A DNA stretch of 36,919 bases from RGIG1681 sp045657465 (GTDB lineage: Bacteria > Bacillota > Clostridia > Christensenellales > UBA1242), in NCBI GenBank assembly GCA_045657465.1, contig JAZOTD010000031.1:1-36919 (forward strand), in the 5' to 3' direction. Position numbers and translations under genes: made by a program. The notes beneath the pieces are model-generated. The model was not told the origin of the DNA. It made no database searches and was given only the letters and a program-made list of their open reading frames with translations. Positions 13,763 through 22,925 of the stretch are shown piece by piece. Each line of letters opens with the position of its first letter. Within the stretch, counting starts at the first letter, position 1.

Positions 13763-14050
13763 ATGGAAAAAATTACTGACAAACAAATTGAGCATTTGGC
13801 TGAACTTTCATCACTTGCCCTTTCTGACAAAGAAAAAGCAAAAATGAAAACTGACCTTGAACAAATTTTAACATTTGTCGACAAAATCGAAAACTGCGAC
13901 CAAACAAGTGACCTTTCTTTTGATGGGGCTGTGTCTCTCGATTCACTACGTGAAGACATCGTTAAAGAAAGTCTTTCACAAGAAGAGGCCCTTCAAAACG
14001 CTCCAAAAGCAGAAAATGGTGCATATGTTGTTTCAAAGGTGGTGGACTAA
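13763..14050 (+). CDS. gatC: Asp/Glu-tRNA amidotransferase subunit C
   Basis: The 95-aa small subunit that wraps around GatA and bridges it to GatB. The family pattern is clear: ITDKQIEHLAELSSLALSDKEKAKMKTDL at the N-terminus, the ILTFVDKIENCD helix and the C-terminal LREDIVKESLSQEEALQNAPKAENGAYVVSKVV (seen in positions about 57-95). AAAGGAG lies 7 nt before the ATG at 13763. A longer in-frame start at 13733 falls inside the terminator and is rejected. Its stop overlaps the gatA start (TAATG), so the subunits are translationally coupled. Expression is probably set by the upstream attenuator. Confidence 0.95.
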   Translation: MEKITDKQIEHLAELSSLALSDKEKAKMKTDLEQILTFVDKIENCDQTSDLSFDGAVSLDSLREDIVKESLSQEEALQNAPKAENGAYVVSKVVD

Positions 14051-15489
14051 TGGAATATTCTACTTTATCGTTAAAAGAAATTATTGAACTTGTTCAAACA
14101 AGACAAGTTTCAAGTGAAGAACTTGTTAAATATTATTTTGCACGCATCAAAAAATTCGCCGGAAAAAACGCCGTTTTAGAAGTTTTTGAAGACGCACTTG
14201 AAATTGCAAGAGAAAAAGACGAATACGCGAAATCACACAAACAATTGCCTATTTTGCACGGTATTCCTGTTCTTTTAAAAGACAATATTGCATATAAAGG
14301 CCACAAGCTTTCATGTTCTTCAAAGTTTATGGAAGATTATGTCTCTGCATATAATGCAACCGTAACTCAAAAACTCATTGACGCAGGTGCAATCATGATC
14401 GGAAGAACCAATATGGACGAATTTGCCATGGGCGGTTCAACAGAAAATAGTGCTTTTGGCGTTACAAAAAACGCCCTTGATGACAGTAGAGTTTCTGGTG
14501 GTTCATCTGGCGGAAGTGCATGTGCAATGGCTTTGGGTCTTGCAGCAATTACTCTTGGAAGTGACACCGGCGGTTCAATTAGACAACCAGCATCATTCAA
14601 TGGTGTCGTTGGCTTAAAACCTACTTATGGCAGAGTTTCAAGATATGGTTTAGTTGCTTTTGCAAGCAGCCTTGACCAAATCGGTCCAATTTCTAAAAAT
14701 GTTGAAGACACTGCCCTTCTTATGAACATAATCGCAGGCAATGACGAAAAAGACCAAACATCAAGCACTCACGAAGTTCCTGATTTCACCAAACTTATTG
14801 GAACAAACATTAAAGGCAAAGTGTTTGGAATCCCTACTGAAATATTAAATTTAATCAAACAAACAAAATATGAAGATAAATATTCAAAACTCTTCACATT
14901 CTTGCATGAACATGGCGCAAAAATCAAAGAAGTTACAATTCCTCACTACGAAATGAGCTTGCCAGTATATTATGTTTTGGCACCAGCTGAAGCATCAAGC
15001 AACCTTGGACGTTTTGACGGAATCAAATACACTAAACGTGACGAAGAAGCCTACAAAATTGACGAAATTTATAACGGTAGCCGAACAAAATTCTTTGGTC
15101 CAGAAGTAAAACGTCGAATCATGCTTGGAAACTTCGTGCTTTCAAGTGGCTACTTTGATGCATATTACACCAAATCTAAAAAAATTAAACAATTACTTAA
15201 AAATGAAGTAACAGAAGCCCTTTCAACTGTTGACGCAATATTGATGCCAACCACATTTGGTGAAGCATTCAAGATTGGTGAAAAATCAGTTGACCCAGTA
15301 AGCATGTATGCAGAAGATATGTTCACAATCTTTGCAAACCTTACTGAAACCCCAGCAATCAGCGTTCCTTTCGCAACTGGAGAAAACGGACTTCCTTTAG
15401 GTCTTCAAATTTTGGGCAAACACTTTGATGAACCTTCAATTATCGCCTTTGCGCACTTCATTGAAAATCACTTTAAGGAGAATGCATAA
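14050..15489 (+). CDS. gatA: Asp/Glu-tRNA amidotransferase subunit A (glutaminase)
   Basis: The 479-aa amidase-signature subunit, which hydrolyses glutamine (or asparagine) and passes ammonia through a tunnel to GatB. The Ser-cisSer-Lys triad is intact: K77 in VLLKDNI, S152 in SGGSSGGSA and S176 in SDTGGSIRQP. The following GVVGLKPTYGRVSRYGLVAFASSLDQIGP is diagnostic of GatA within the amidase family. It overlaps gatC by one base upstream and gatB by one base downstream, so equal subunit supply is built in. Length is normal. Confidence 0.97.
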   Translation: MEYSTLSLKEIIELVQTRQVSSEELVKYYFARIKKFAGKNAVLEVFEDALEIAREKDEYAKSHKQLPILHGIPVLLKDNIAYKGHKLSCSSKFMEDYVSAYNATVTQKLIDAGAIMIGRTNMDEFAMGGSTENSAFGVTKNALDDSRVSGGSSGGSACAMALGLAAITLGSDTGGSIRQPASFNGVVGLKPTYGRVSRYGLVAFASSLDQIGPISKNVEDTALLMNIIAGNDEKDQTSSTHEVPDFTKLIGTNIKGKVFGIPTEILNLIKQTKYEDKYSKLFTFLHEHGAKIKEVTIPHYEMSLPVYYVLAPAEASSNLGRFDGIKYTKRDEEAYKIDEIYNGSRTKFFGPEVKRRIMLGNFVLSSGYFDAYYTKSKKIKQLLKNEVTEALSTVDAILMPTTFGEAFKIGEKSVDPVSMYAEDMFTIFANLTETPAISVPFATGENGLPLGLQILGKHFDEPSIIAFAHFIENHFKENA

Positions 15490-16913
15490 TGAAATCAGAT
15501 TATGAAATAAACATTGGTCTTGAAATTCATGCCGAACTAAAAACTGCAACCAAGGTTTTTTGTGGTTGCAAAAATAGTTTTGGCGATGCCCCAAACACAA
15601 ACGTTTGCCCTGTTTGTATTGGACTCCCTGGAGCCCTTCCAGTAATCAACAAGCAAGCTGTAATTCTTGCAATTAAAGCAGGTCTTGCACTTGGCTGTAA
15701 GATTGCACCAATCATCACTTTTGATAGAAAACACTATTTCTATCCTGACCTTTCAAAAGCATATCAAATCAGCCAAAATGAATACCCTATTTGTATAGGC
15801 GGTGGCATCACACTTGATAGTGGAAAATTTGTAAGATTCAACCATATTCACCTTGAAGAAGATGCTGGAAAACTCATTCATGACCCACTCACTGATCAAT
15901 CATATATTGATTATAACCGTGGAGGCGTTCCACTTATCGAGCACGTAACCGAAGTTGACCTTTCATCAGCAGAAGAAGCAGTTGAATTTTTAACCAAGCT
16001 TCGTCAAACATTGATTTTTGCAGGCGCTGCAGATTGCAGAATGGAACAAGGCGGAATGCGTTGTGACGTAAACTTGTCTGTAAAAAAGAAGGGGTCTCCT
16101 TGGTTTGGAACAAAGGTTGAAATGAAAAACCTTAACAGTTTCAAAGCAGTTCACAGAGCTATTGAATATGAATCAAATAGACAAATTGAAGAACTTGAAA
16201 AAGGTGGAAAAATCGTTCAAGAAACTCGTCGTTGGGACGACACTAAAGGCATGACTTTCTCAATGCGTCAAAAAGAAGAAAGCAAAGACTATCGCTACAT
16301 GCCAGAACCTGATACCCTTTCAATAAGCCTTACTCTTGAAGACGTAGCAAAAATTAGAGATTCACTCCCAATGACACCAGCAGAGCGTTTGAAAAAATAC
16401 ACTGAAGAATATGCCCTTCCTGAATATGACGCAAATATCTTGATTTCTGAAAAGTTCATTTCAGATTATTTTGATAATTGCGTTAAGCTCTACAATGTTC
16501 CAAAAACTTTGTCAAACTGGATTATGACTGACCTTTTAAAAATCTTGAAAGACGGCGCTTATCAAACATTAAATGATATCATTTCAGAAGAATATCTTTG
16601 CACCATAATCAAACTCTTAGACGATAAAAAGATTTCAAGACCAGTTGCAAAAGATTTGTTTGTTAAGGTTATTGAAACCAAACAAAATCCAATGGATATT
16701 GCAAAGAAAGAAAATCTAATTGAAACAATCACACCTGAAACCATAATGTCAATTGTTGATGGAATTTTAGCCGAAAAACCAGACCTTGCATCTCAATATA
16801 AAGTTGAACCAGACAAAATCACCAACTTTGTCGTGGGCGGCGTTATGAAACAAACCAGAGGCAAGGCAGATGCAACATTTGTTAAAGAATATGTAGCAAA
16901 AAAGTTAGGATAA
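15489..16913 (+). CDS. gatB: Asp/Glu-tRNA amidotransferase subunit B
   Basis: The 474-aa subunit that binds misacylated Asp-tRNA-Asn or Glu-tRNA-Gln, activates the side-chain carboxylate with ATP and amidates it. The cradle domain starts with NIGLEIHAELKT and carries the paired Cys motifs CGCKN (about 25-29) and CPVCIGLPG (about 40-48) that bind zinc. The catalytic core contains MEQGGMRCDVNLSV (about 181-194). Helical and YqeY-like tail domains close the protein with VGGVMKQTRGKADA near the end. Its stop codon lies inside the loop of a terminator hairpin. Confidence 0.97.
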   Translation: MKSDYEINIGLEIHAELKTATKVFCGCKNSFGDAPNTNVCPVCIGLPGALPVINKQAVILAIKAGLALGCKIAPIITFDRKHYFYPDLSKAYQISQNEYPICIGGGITLDSGKFVRFNHIHLEEDAGKLIHDPLTDQSYIDYNRGGVPLIEHVTEVDLSSAEEAVEFLTKLRQTLIFAGAADCRMEQGGMRCDVNLSVKKKGSPWFGTKVEMKNLNSFKAVHRAIEYESNRQIEELEKGGKIVQETRRWDDTKGMTFSMRQKEESKDYRYMPEPDTLSISLTLEDVAKIRDSLPMTPAERLKKYTEEYALPEYDANILISEKFISDYFDNCVKLYNVPKTLSNWIMTDLLKILKDGAYQTLNDIISEEYLCTIIKLLDDKKISRPVAKDLFVKVIETKQNPMDIAKKENLIETITPETIMSIVDGILAEKPDLASQYKVEPDKITNFVVGGVMKQTRGKADATFVKEYVAKKLG

Positions 16914-16928
16914 TTTCCTAACTTTTTT
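16898..16928 (+). terminator. First terminator of gatCAB (contains the gatB stop codon)
   Basis: A 12-bp stem, AAAAAAGTTAGG / CCTAACTTTTTT, with loop ATAATTT that includes the TAA of gatB. Confidence 0.85.
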
Positions 16929-16941
16929 AATTTCTTGCAAT

Positions 16942-16974
16942 AAAAAACGACTCTAATTTGAGTCGTTTTTTTTT
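16942..16974. terminator. Second, bidirectional terminator after gatB
   Basis: A 12-bp stem, AAAAAACGACTC / GAGTCGTTTTTT, with loop TAATTT. It also ends the convergent DUF1858 gene. The core stem is identical to that at 1943-1971. Confidence 0.88.
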
Positions 16975-16975
16975 A

Positions 16976-17188
16976 TTATTTGTTTAAAAATTCATTGATT
17001 TTTTCAACCATCAAATCAACATCAACACCATGAACAGCAGCAGCTTCTTCAAGTGTTTCCATTTGACTCATTGGGCAGCCAAAACAATGAAGACCAAATC
17101 CCATCAAAACATCTTTAACGTTTGGATTCATGTTTAAAACTTCACCAATTTGTGAAACTTTTGTTACTTCAATTTTCTTTTTTCTCAT
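16976..17188 (-). CDS. DUF1858 / redox-disulfide domain protein, 70 aa
   Basis: A small protein matching the DUF1858 family, also called the hybrid-cluster-protein-associated redox disulfide domain. The signature reads GFGLHCFGCPMSQMETLEEAA (about 31-51), with a C-x2-C pair (C35, C38) that could form a redox-active disulfide or bind a metal. It has no signal peptide. The ATG overlaps the TAA of the 760-aa gene upstream (TAATG on the minus strand), so it is translated by coupling with that gene. No hybrid cluster protein is visible nearby. Confidence 0.9.
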   Translation of the reverse strand: MRKKKIEVTKVSQIGEVLNMNPNVKDVLMGFGLHCFGCPMSQMETLEEAAAVHGVDVDLMVEKINEFLNK

Positions 17189-19470
17189 TATTTGCTCTCC
17201 TTATATCTGCTCATTGCGTCCATAAGCATTTTAAGTTCTTTTTCAATTCTCTTTGATTGACTTGAAGACAAACCTTCTTCACTCTTTCTCATAAGTTTTT
17301 CAGCTCTTGACAACACTTCATTGAACTCTTTGTCATTCTTGATTGTCATTGATTCGCTAACTTCTTGTTTTTTTGGTCTGCCACGAGTCTTTGCATTGGT
17401 TACGTTTTCTTCCACTTTTGGAGCCACCTTTTTCTTTAAATTTCTTGGTCTTGGTTCATTTTCTTTTGTTCTAATCTTTTTTGCAGGTTTTGAAACAACT
17501 TCTTCTTCAGCAAAGTCTTCTTGAACATCATCAATTTCTTCCATATCTTCAATTTGTTCATAAGCATCAAAACTTTCACCATATGGATTTTGATTTACTT
17601 GACCATAAGTTGGAGCACTTTGACCAACAAATGCACCTTGATATGCACCAAAATTTGATTGAGTTCCAAAGCCAGCACCATAATTTGGAGTGCTTTGACC
17701 AACATAACCATTATTTTGATATCCATAGCCTTGACCATAAGTTGGAGTCTCATAGCTTGGTGTTTGATAACCATAATCATAGCCACCAGCAGATGATTTG
17801 AGAGAGTTTAAAATGTTATCAGCATTGTTATCTGCAGAAAGTTGTCTAACAGTGTTTTGAACTGTTGGAACAGCTGGTTGTGGTTGATAATAGCTTTGTG
17901 CAGTGTTCATATCGTTAAAATCGTCAATCACACTTGGAGTCACAACCACTGGTTCTTCTTTAATCACTGGTCTTTCACGTCTAGCTATTGGTTCATTTCT
18001 TTCAATAATAACTCCACCACTCGCAAGTTTTGATCTGTTAGTTTTAAATCCGCTAACAACATTTGCAATTGCTTCCCTTTCAACTTCTTCAGCATTTTCA
18101 ACTGGAGTTTCAACCACTGGTTCTTCAACAGGAGCGGCAACTTCTTCAATCACTGGTTCTTCCGGAATTTGTGTTACAATTTCCGTTTCTTGAACAGGCT
18201 GTAGAGTTGGTTCTTCTTTAGTTTCCTCAACAGAATTTGCTTCTGTTGATTCGTCTATGGGTGTGACGTTTTCAGTTTCTACAGGTGTTGCATTTTCAGC
18301 AACTTCAAATTGATCAAGTGAAAGAGCAGCACCTTCTGCAACTTCTACACTTTCGGCAGGTTTTTCTTCTACTGACTCTTCTTGTTTTGCTTCTTCAACC
18401 TTGTTAGCTTCTTCAAGTTTGTCTGCATCAATTTCAGCAATTTTCTTGTCAACATCTAAAAAGTTTGCATTGTTCTTTTTTAAACTAGCACGATCTTGCA
18501 TCATTCCACCAAGAATTGAAGTTGCGTTGTCTTCATCAGTAACAATCTTGTCTAGTGATGCAGCCACATTTCCTTCATCTTTAATAACATAATCGCTATC
18601 AACGTTGATATAAGGAAGTGATGTTCCTGCATTATGCGGAATTTCATTAATGATCTTATCTACATCAATATTTTTCTTTTTGAAAACATCATATCTGTCA
18701 AGTGAACGAAGTGGGTTGTCATCGATTACAGCTTCTTCTTTTTCAGCTTCTAACACTTCAGCTTCTTCAGTTTGTTCCAAAGCAGCTTCTTCTACTATGT
18801 CTTCTTGAACTTCTTCAGCTTTAACATTAACACTTGGAACAACTACTTCGTTTTCGCCAAATGTTTCATCTAAAATACCAATCACTTCATAGAAATTTTG
18901 AATATCATATTTGTAGAGTTGATGTTTGATTGAAGTGTATAAGAAATAAAACATCTTCATCACAATAAAGTAAATGAGTGGCAACATCATTGATTCTGCA
19001 ATAATAAAACTTGTGATTGTTTCATCTGCACCCAAATATGCAAGGTTAAACATGAAAAGCACAGCTGTTGTGATTGCAATAAATGAACGCATCAAGGTTT
19101 TTCCTTGGTTAAGCACACCACCACTCACTTCAACATCAAGAGCTTCACGTCTGGTAATAAAATCAGAAGGTTTTTTGCCTGATGATTGTTTAAATTTTTT
19201 CCAGCCAAAATAGAACCCACTAGAAATCTTTTCAGCCATCATGTCAACGACTTGAAGATTTGTTGGATTCATTTTATTCTTTCGAATGAAATTATAAAGC
19301 TTCCCACATCTTTTGCTGAACTTCTTTTGAAAGCAAGTCATAAGAGAAAAACTTATCCAAAGAAGATAAAATGCGAGTGCACCTACTGCCAATAAAATCA
19401 ATCTTTTGGTTGTAACAAGACCAACCAAAACTTTGTATGCTGTTATTAAATAATCATAAAGTTTAGACAC
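17188..19470 (-). CDS. Uncharacterised membrane protein with acidic and Tyr/Gly/Gln-rich regions, 760 aa
   Basis: I do not recognise the family. From a GTG start (GGAGGGG 7 nt upstream) the protein has one membrane segment at 22-47, a cytoplasm-sized basic link, and a hairpin of two segments at 128-147 and 152-179. A long soluble tail follows: Glu/Val/Ala-rich acidic repeats (215-470), a Tyr/Gly/Gln/Asn-rich low-complexity stretch (563-632) full of YGQ, GYGYQ and VGQS units, an acidic patch (638-660), a Lys/Arg-rich segment with AT-hook-like GRPKK (697-701), and a helical charged end (710-760). The layout suggests a membrane-anchored organiser with a disordered tail. Its stop overlaps the DUF1858 start. 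Confidence 0.85.
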   Translation of the reverse strand: MSKLYDYLITAYKVLVGLVTTKRLILLAVGALAFYLLWISFSLMTCFQKKFSKRCGKLYNFIRKNKMNPTNLQVVDMMAEKISSGFYFGWKKFKQSSGKKPSDFITRREALDVEVSGGVLNQGKTLMRSFIAITTAVLFMFNLAYLGADETITSFIIAESMMLPLIYFIVMKMFYFLYTSIKHQLYKYDIQNFYEVIGILDETFGENEVVVPSVNVKAEEVQEDIVEEAALEQTEEAEVLEAEKEEAVIDDNPLRSLDRYDVFKKKNIDVDKIINEIPHNAGTSLPYINVDSDYVIKDEGNVAASLDKIVTDEDNATSILGGMMQDRASLKKNNANFLDVDKKIAEIDADKLEEANKVEEAKQEESVEEKPAESVEVAEGAALSLDQFEVAENATPVETENVTPIDESTEANSVEETKEEPTLQPVQETEIVTQIPEEPVIEEVAAPVEEPVVETPVENAEEVEREAIANVVSGFKTNRSKLASGGVIIERNEPIARRERPVIKEEPVVVTPSVIDDFNDMNTAQSYYQPQPAVPTVQNTVRQLSADNNADNILNSLKSSAGGYDYGYQTPSYETPTYGQGYGYQNNGYVGQSTPNYGAGFGTQSNFGAYQGAFVGQSAPTYGQVNQNPYGESFDAYEQIEDMEEIDDVQEDFAEEEVVSKPAKKIRTKENEPRPRNLKKKVAPKVEENVTNAKTRGRPKKQEVSESMTIKNDKEFNEVLSRAEKLMRKSEEGLSSSQSKRIEKELKMLMDAMSRYKESK

Positions 19471-19511
19471 AGAAAAACCCCTCCGTTTTCTTTAGATATC
19501 TTTACTAATTT

Positions 19512-19541
19512 AATATAACATAATATATAAAAAAATACCAA
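19512..19541 (-). promoter_or_regulatory. Probable promoter of the 760-aa gene
   Basis: TTGGTA (19541-19536), an 18-nt spacer ending in TGT (extended -10) and TATATT (19517-19512). I see no terminator hairpin between addA and this promoter, so addAB read-through is possible. Confidence 0.45.
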
Positions 19542-19559
19542 CGAAAAATGACACTAAAA

Positions 19560-22500
19560 TTAAATTTCTAAGATTTTTTGTTCATCAACAAAACAAAGTA
19601 ACATTTTTGTCACTTTTTTTCCAAAAGCACGCTGTGCAATTTCCGCATAAGTTTTTAATTGAAATGCATAATTTTTAAGCTTTTCATCGCTAATTTTTCC
19701 GGTTTTATAATCCAAAATCCAGATTTCATCAGCCTTTGCAACCACAAGGTCAATAACACCTTGCATAATAAATTCATCATTGTTTATTTTTTCGTCTAAA
19801 AGCCCTGCTGAGACTTTTGCATAAAATTCTCTTTCTTGCAAAATTATGTCATCTTGTTGAATTTCTTTGAAAATTGACATATTTAATACATTTTTAATCA
19901 AATCTTGATTAATTTGCTTCCACTCACTTTCACTAAAAGCACGCTTTATTTTTTCAAACTGCGCATCAATATCGCTTAGGTTTTTCAAATCAATATTTTG
20001 CAACACTTTGTGATACAACGTTCCCCTGTCTGCAGATGAATTGTTTTGACCTTCAAAAATTACAGTATTTTCATATTCATCATTTTCTTGCATATTTTTT
20101 ATGATTTTTGAGACCGAATTTTTAAGCGGAATCTGTGAAGATTTTTTGTGTTTATATTCAAACCAATCAGGTTCTTTATGTTCAATTTCTGTCAAAATAA
20201 GTTGCCTTTTTTCAATTGTTTTTATGTCTAAAAGTTCACTGATTTTATATGCTTCAAAATTGATATTTTCATCATGGTTTCCATAAAACTCTTCATAAAT
20301 TTTAGGTTCAAACCAGTTGATAAAAGCAGTTGGTCTGTCCGCAAAATCTCTTTTTATCTTGTCAATCGGTTTTGAACAAATCACAAACATCTTTTCAATG
20401 GCTCTTGTGAGCGCAACATAAAGCACTCGTTGTTGTTCTTCAACCAAACTTCTTCTCTCTAACATTCTAATTGCAGAAATTGCAATAGTTCCCGCTTGAG
20501 TTCGTGAATGCACATCAAAATAATCAAGCCCAACACCAAAATTCTTATTGAACAAAATATTACCCTGTGTTGACTTAAAATTAAAACCATTTGCAGTGTT
20601 AATTAAAAACACCGCTTTAAATTCAATGCCTTTTGATTTGTGGATTGTCATAAGTTTAACGGCATTGCCACCAGTTTCATTTTCAATCTCTAGTGCAAAG
20701 TTTTCAAACTCATTCACAAACTCAGCAGCATCAATATTTGGAAGCGCTTCAATAAACACCCCCACTTCATCATTGATTTTTTCACCATCTTTGTTAAGCA
20801 TGTTAATTTTTTCTAAATCGAACTCATCAACAATCTTTTTCATCAAATCTTTAAGTTTGCAAATTCGTGATATTTTTTCAAACTTTTCAACCGTCACAAA
20901 ATAAGCCCTAATCTTTTCTTTTAGTGCTTCATTTTCAAGATTTTCAAACAAATAAATACATTCAAAGAACCTAAGTTTGTGATTAAGTTTTCTAATTTCA
21001 ATAAGTTCTGCATCATCAAAACCAAAAAGTCTGCTTTTTAACACATTAAATAACACAAAATCATTTCTCGGGTTACACAACAACTTAACAAAATTAACAA
21101 GTTCTTTAACATAAGGCTTATCAATCAAATTATGTTTTTCATCTGTTGAAACAGGAATTCCAAACTGCTCAAGCACTTCAACAAACTTTGCAACAGCTTC
21201 ATTTCTTGAACCCACTAAAATCGCAATATCTTCATATGCAATATGATTCTCATTTTGCGGGTCAACAAGTTCCGCAATCTTGCTTGCAACGAGCCTTGCT
21301 TCAGCAGTTGCACTTTGCATTTCAGCAGATTCAACCTGCTCATGATTTTTAACAGAATAAACACCTTCTGCATCTTGTTTTTGAACTTTTTCTTGTGTGG
21401 TGTCAATAAAACACAAGTTCATGCTGGCAGGATTGTCCAAATTATTCTCACCCGCAACAAATCTAGAGTCACGATAATAATCAACGCCACCGAACTCTTG
21501 AGTCATCACTCCGCTAAACACTTCATCAACAAACTTCAATATTTTTTTATCACTTCTAAAGTTCGCGTTAAGTTTAATAAGTGTGCTTAAATCTTCGCCA
21601 TTTGAATATAGCTTATATTTTTGCAAAAAGATATCAGGATCACAAAGTCTAAAACGATAGATGCTTTGCTTGACATCGCCAACCATAAATCTGTTATTTT
21701 CTTTTGAAACTAATGAAATTATTCTTTCTTGCACGTTGTTTATATCTTGATATTCATCAACAAAAACATATTCATATTTCTGCTTAACCGCACTTAAAAT
21801 CGCATCATTTTCCAAAATTTTTAAAGTAAACCTTTCTAGGTCATTAAAATCTAGACCATTTGCTTCTTTTTTTAGAACTGCATAAATCTCTCCAAATTCA
21901 ACAACCAGTTTATAAAGCGCCCTTAAAATCTCACTTGTTTTAGACAACCCTTCAAAAATGAAGTTTTCATCATTTGAAACATAGTTTTCTTTAAAGTTTT
22001 CGATTTGATCTTTTATTTCATCTTTAATCTCTTTTGCTTCCTCACTTAAAAATTTTAAATCTTTAGACACACTAGGGGTTCTGTCAAATTCAATATCAAA
22101 CACATTTTTTGCATTGACAATAAATGAATTCTTGCCATTTATAGTTTTGAGTTTAGACACAATATCCACAAAATGTGCATACATTTTTTCTGCACCAAAA
22201 TCATTGCATTTTTTAGCAAAGTCATCTGCCATTTTGCATAAATCACGCACCACGTTTGGAACATGTGAATTAATCAATTTAGCGCAAGCATTTTTCTCTA
22301 AGTCCAATGCATATGCACTCTGCATTGTTTCTTCAAACCATTTTTGCCCGTCAATGTGTGAATTTAAAAAATTATCAAATCGCCTAATTATTTCACGAAG
22401 CGCTCGGTCTTTTCTTTTCTTTTGAAAAATATCAAACAGCAAGAAATATTCCAAATCGCCATCTCTTTCTTTTGCATCAAAAAGTTTTGAAAGCGCTTTA

Positions 22501-22925
22501 TCTTTCAAGTGACCACTTTCAATCTCATCAATAACATGAAATGCTGGATCAACATTAACTTCATAAAAATATGTTGAAATAATCCTTGAACAAAAACTAT
22601 GCAAGTTTGAAATGTCACTCGTTTCAACACTTTCGACTTGGCTGATCGCAAAAGAATTGTCTTCTTGCTTAAGCAGTTTGTCAACCAACTTTTTCTTCAT
22701 ATCGCTCGCACTAGCTTTTGTGAATGTAACAACTAAAAATTTTGAGATTGGCAAATTTTGTTCAATCATCAAATCAACAATACGTTGAATCATGACCGTT
22801 GTTTTTCCACTTCCAGCAGAAGCAGAAACAAGTATATTTTTGCCACGACCATTAATCGCTAATGACTGCTCAGGGGTCCATGAAAATTTAGGTTTTGATT
22901 TTTCTTCTGTCAAATTAATTTCCAT
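19560..22925 (-). CDS. addA: AddA helicase-nuclease subunit
   Basis: A 1121-aa ATP-dependent UvrD-like helicase with a C-terminal RecB-family nuclease, which processes double-strand breaks for RecA loading as part of AddAB. Walker A SASAGSGKTT is at residues 34-43; YEYVFVDEYQDIN is motif II, GDVKQSIYRFR motif III/IV, and LMTIHKSKGIEF and RVLYVALTRA are motifs V and VI. The nuclease end contains RGTLYHKVLQ, GVIDLVVAKADEIWILDYKTGK. The chosen ATG at 22925 has GGGGGAAG upstream and overlaps addB by 11 nt; the frame stays open 201 nt further, but that segment is only addB read in another frame. Confidence 0.96.
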   Translation of the reverse strand: MEINLTEEKSKPKFSWTPEQSLAINGRGKNILVSASAGSGKTTVMIQRIVDLMIEQNLPISKFLVVTFTKASASDMKKKLVDKLLKQEDNSFAISQVESVETSDISNLHSFCSRIISTYFYEVNVDPAFHVIDEIESGHLKDKALSKLFDAKERDGDLEYFLLFDIFQKKRKDRALREIIRRFDNFLNSHIDGQKWFEETMQSAYALDLEKNACAKLINSHVPNVVRDLCKMADDFAKKCNDFGAEKMYAHFVDIVSKLKTINGKNSFIVNAKNVFDIEFDRTPSVSKDLKFLSEEAKEIKDEIKDQIENFKENYVSNDENFIFEGLSKTSEILRALYKLVVEFGEIYAVLKKEANGLDFNDLERFTLKILENDAILSAVKQKYEYVFVDEYQDINNVQERIISLVSKENNRFMVGDVKQSIYRFRLCDPDIFLQKYKLYSNGEDLSTLIKLNANFRSDKKILKFVDEVFSGVMTQEFGGVDYYRDSRFVAGENNLDNPASMNLCFIDTTQEKVQKQDAEGVYSVKNHEQVESAEMQSATAEARLVASKIAELVDPQNENHIAYEDIAILVGSRNEAVAKFVEVLEQFGIPVSTDEKHNLIDKPYVKELVNFVKLLCNPRNDFVLFNVLKSRLFGFDDAELIEIRKLNHKLRFFECIYLFENLENEALKEKIRAYFVTVEKFEKISRICKLKDLMKKIVDEFDLEKINMLNKDGEKINDEVGVFIEALPNIDAAEFVNEFENFALEIENETGGNAVKLMTIHKSKGIEFKAVFLINTANGFNFKSTQGNILFNKNFGVGLDYFDVHSRTQAGTIAISAIRMLERRSLVEEQQRVLYVALTRAIEKMFVICSKPIDKIKRDFADRPTAFINWFEPKIYEEFYGNHDENINFEAYKISELLDIKTIEKRQLILTEIEHKEPDWFEYKHKKSSQIPLKNSVSKIIKNMQENDEYENTVIFEGQNNSSADRGTLYHKVLQNIDLKNLSDIDAQFEKIKRAFSESEWKQINQDLIKNVLNMSIFKEIQQDDIILQEREFYAKVSAGLLDEKINNDEFIMQGVIDLVVAKADEIWILDYKTGKISDEKLKNYAFQLKTYAEIAQRAFGKKVTKMLLCFVDEQKILEI

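Noticed and set aside
17481..17801. His/Gln-rich plus-strand frame of 106 aa
   Set aside because: It is the antisense shadow of the Tyr/Gly/Gln-rich tail of the 760-aa protein; repetitive codons keep several frames open.
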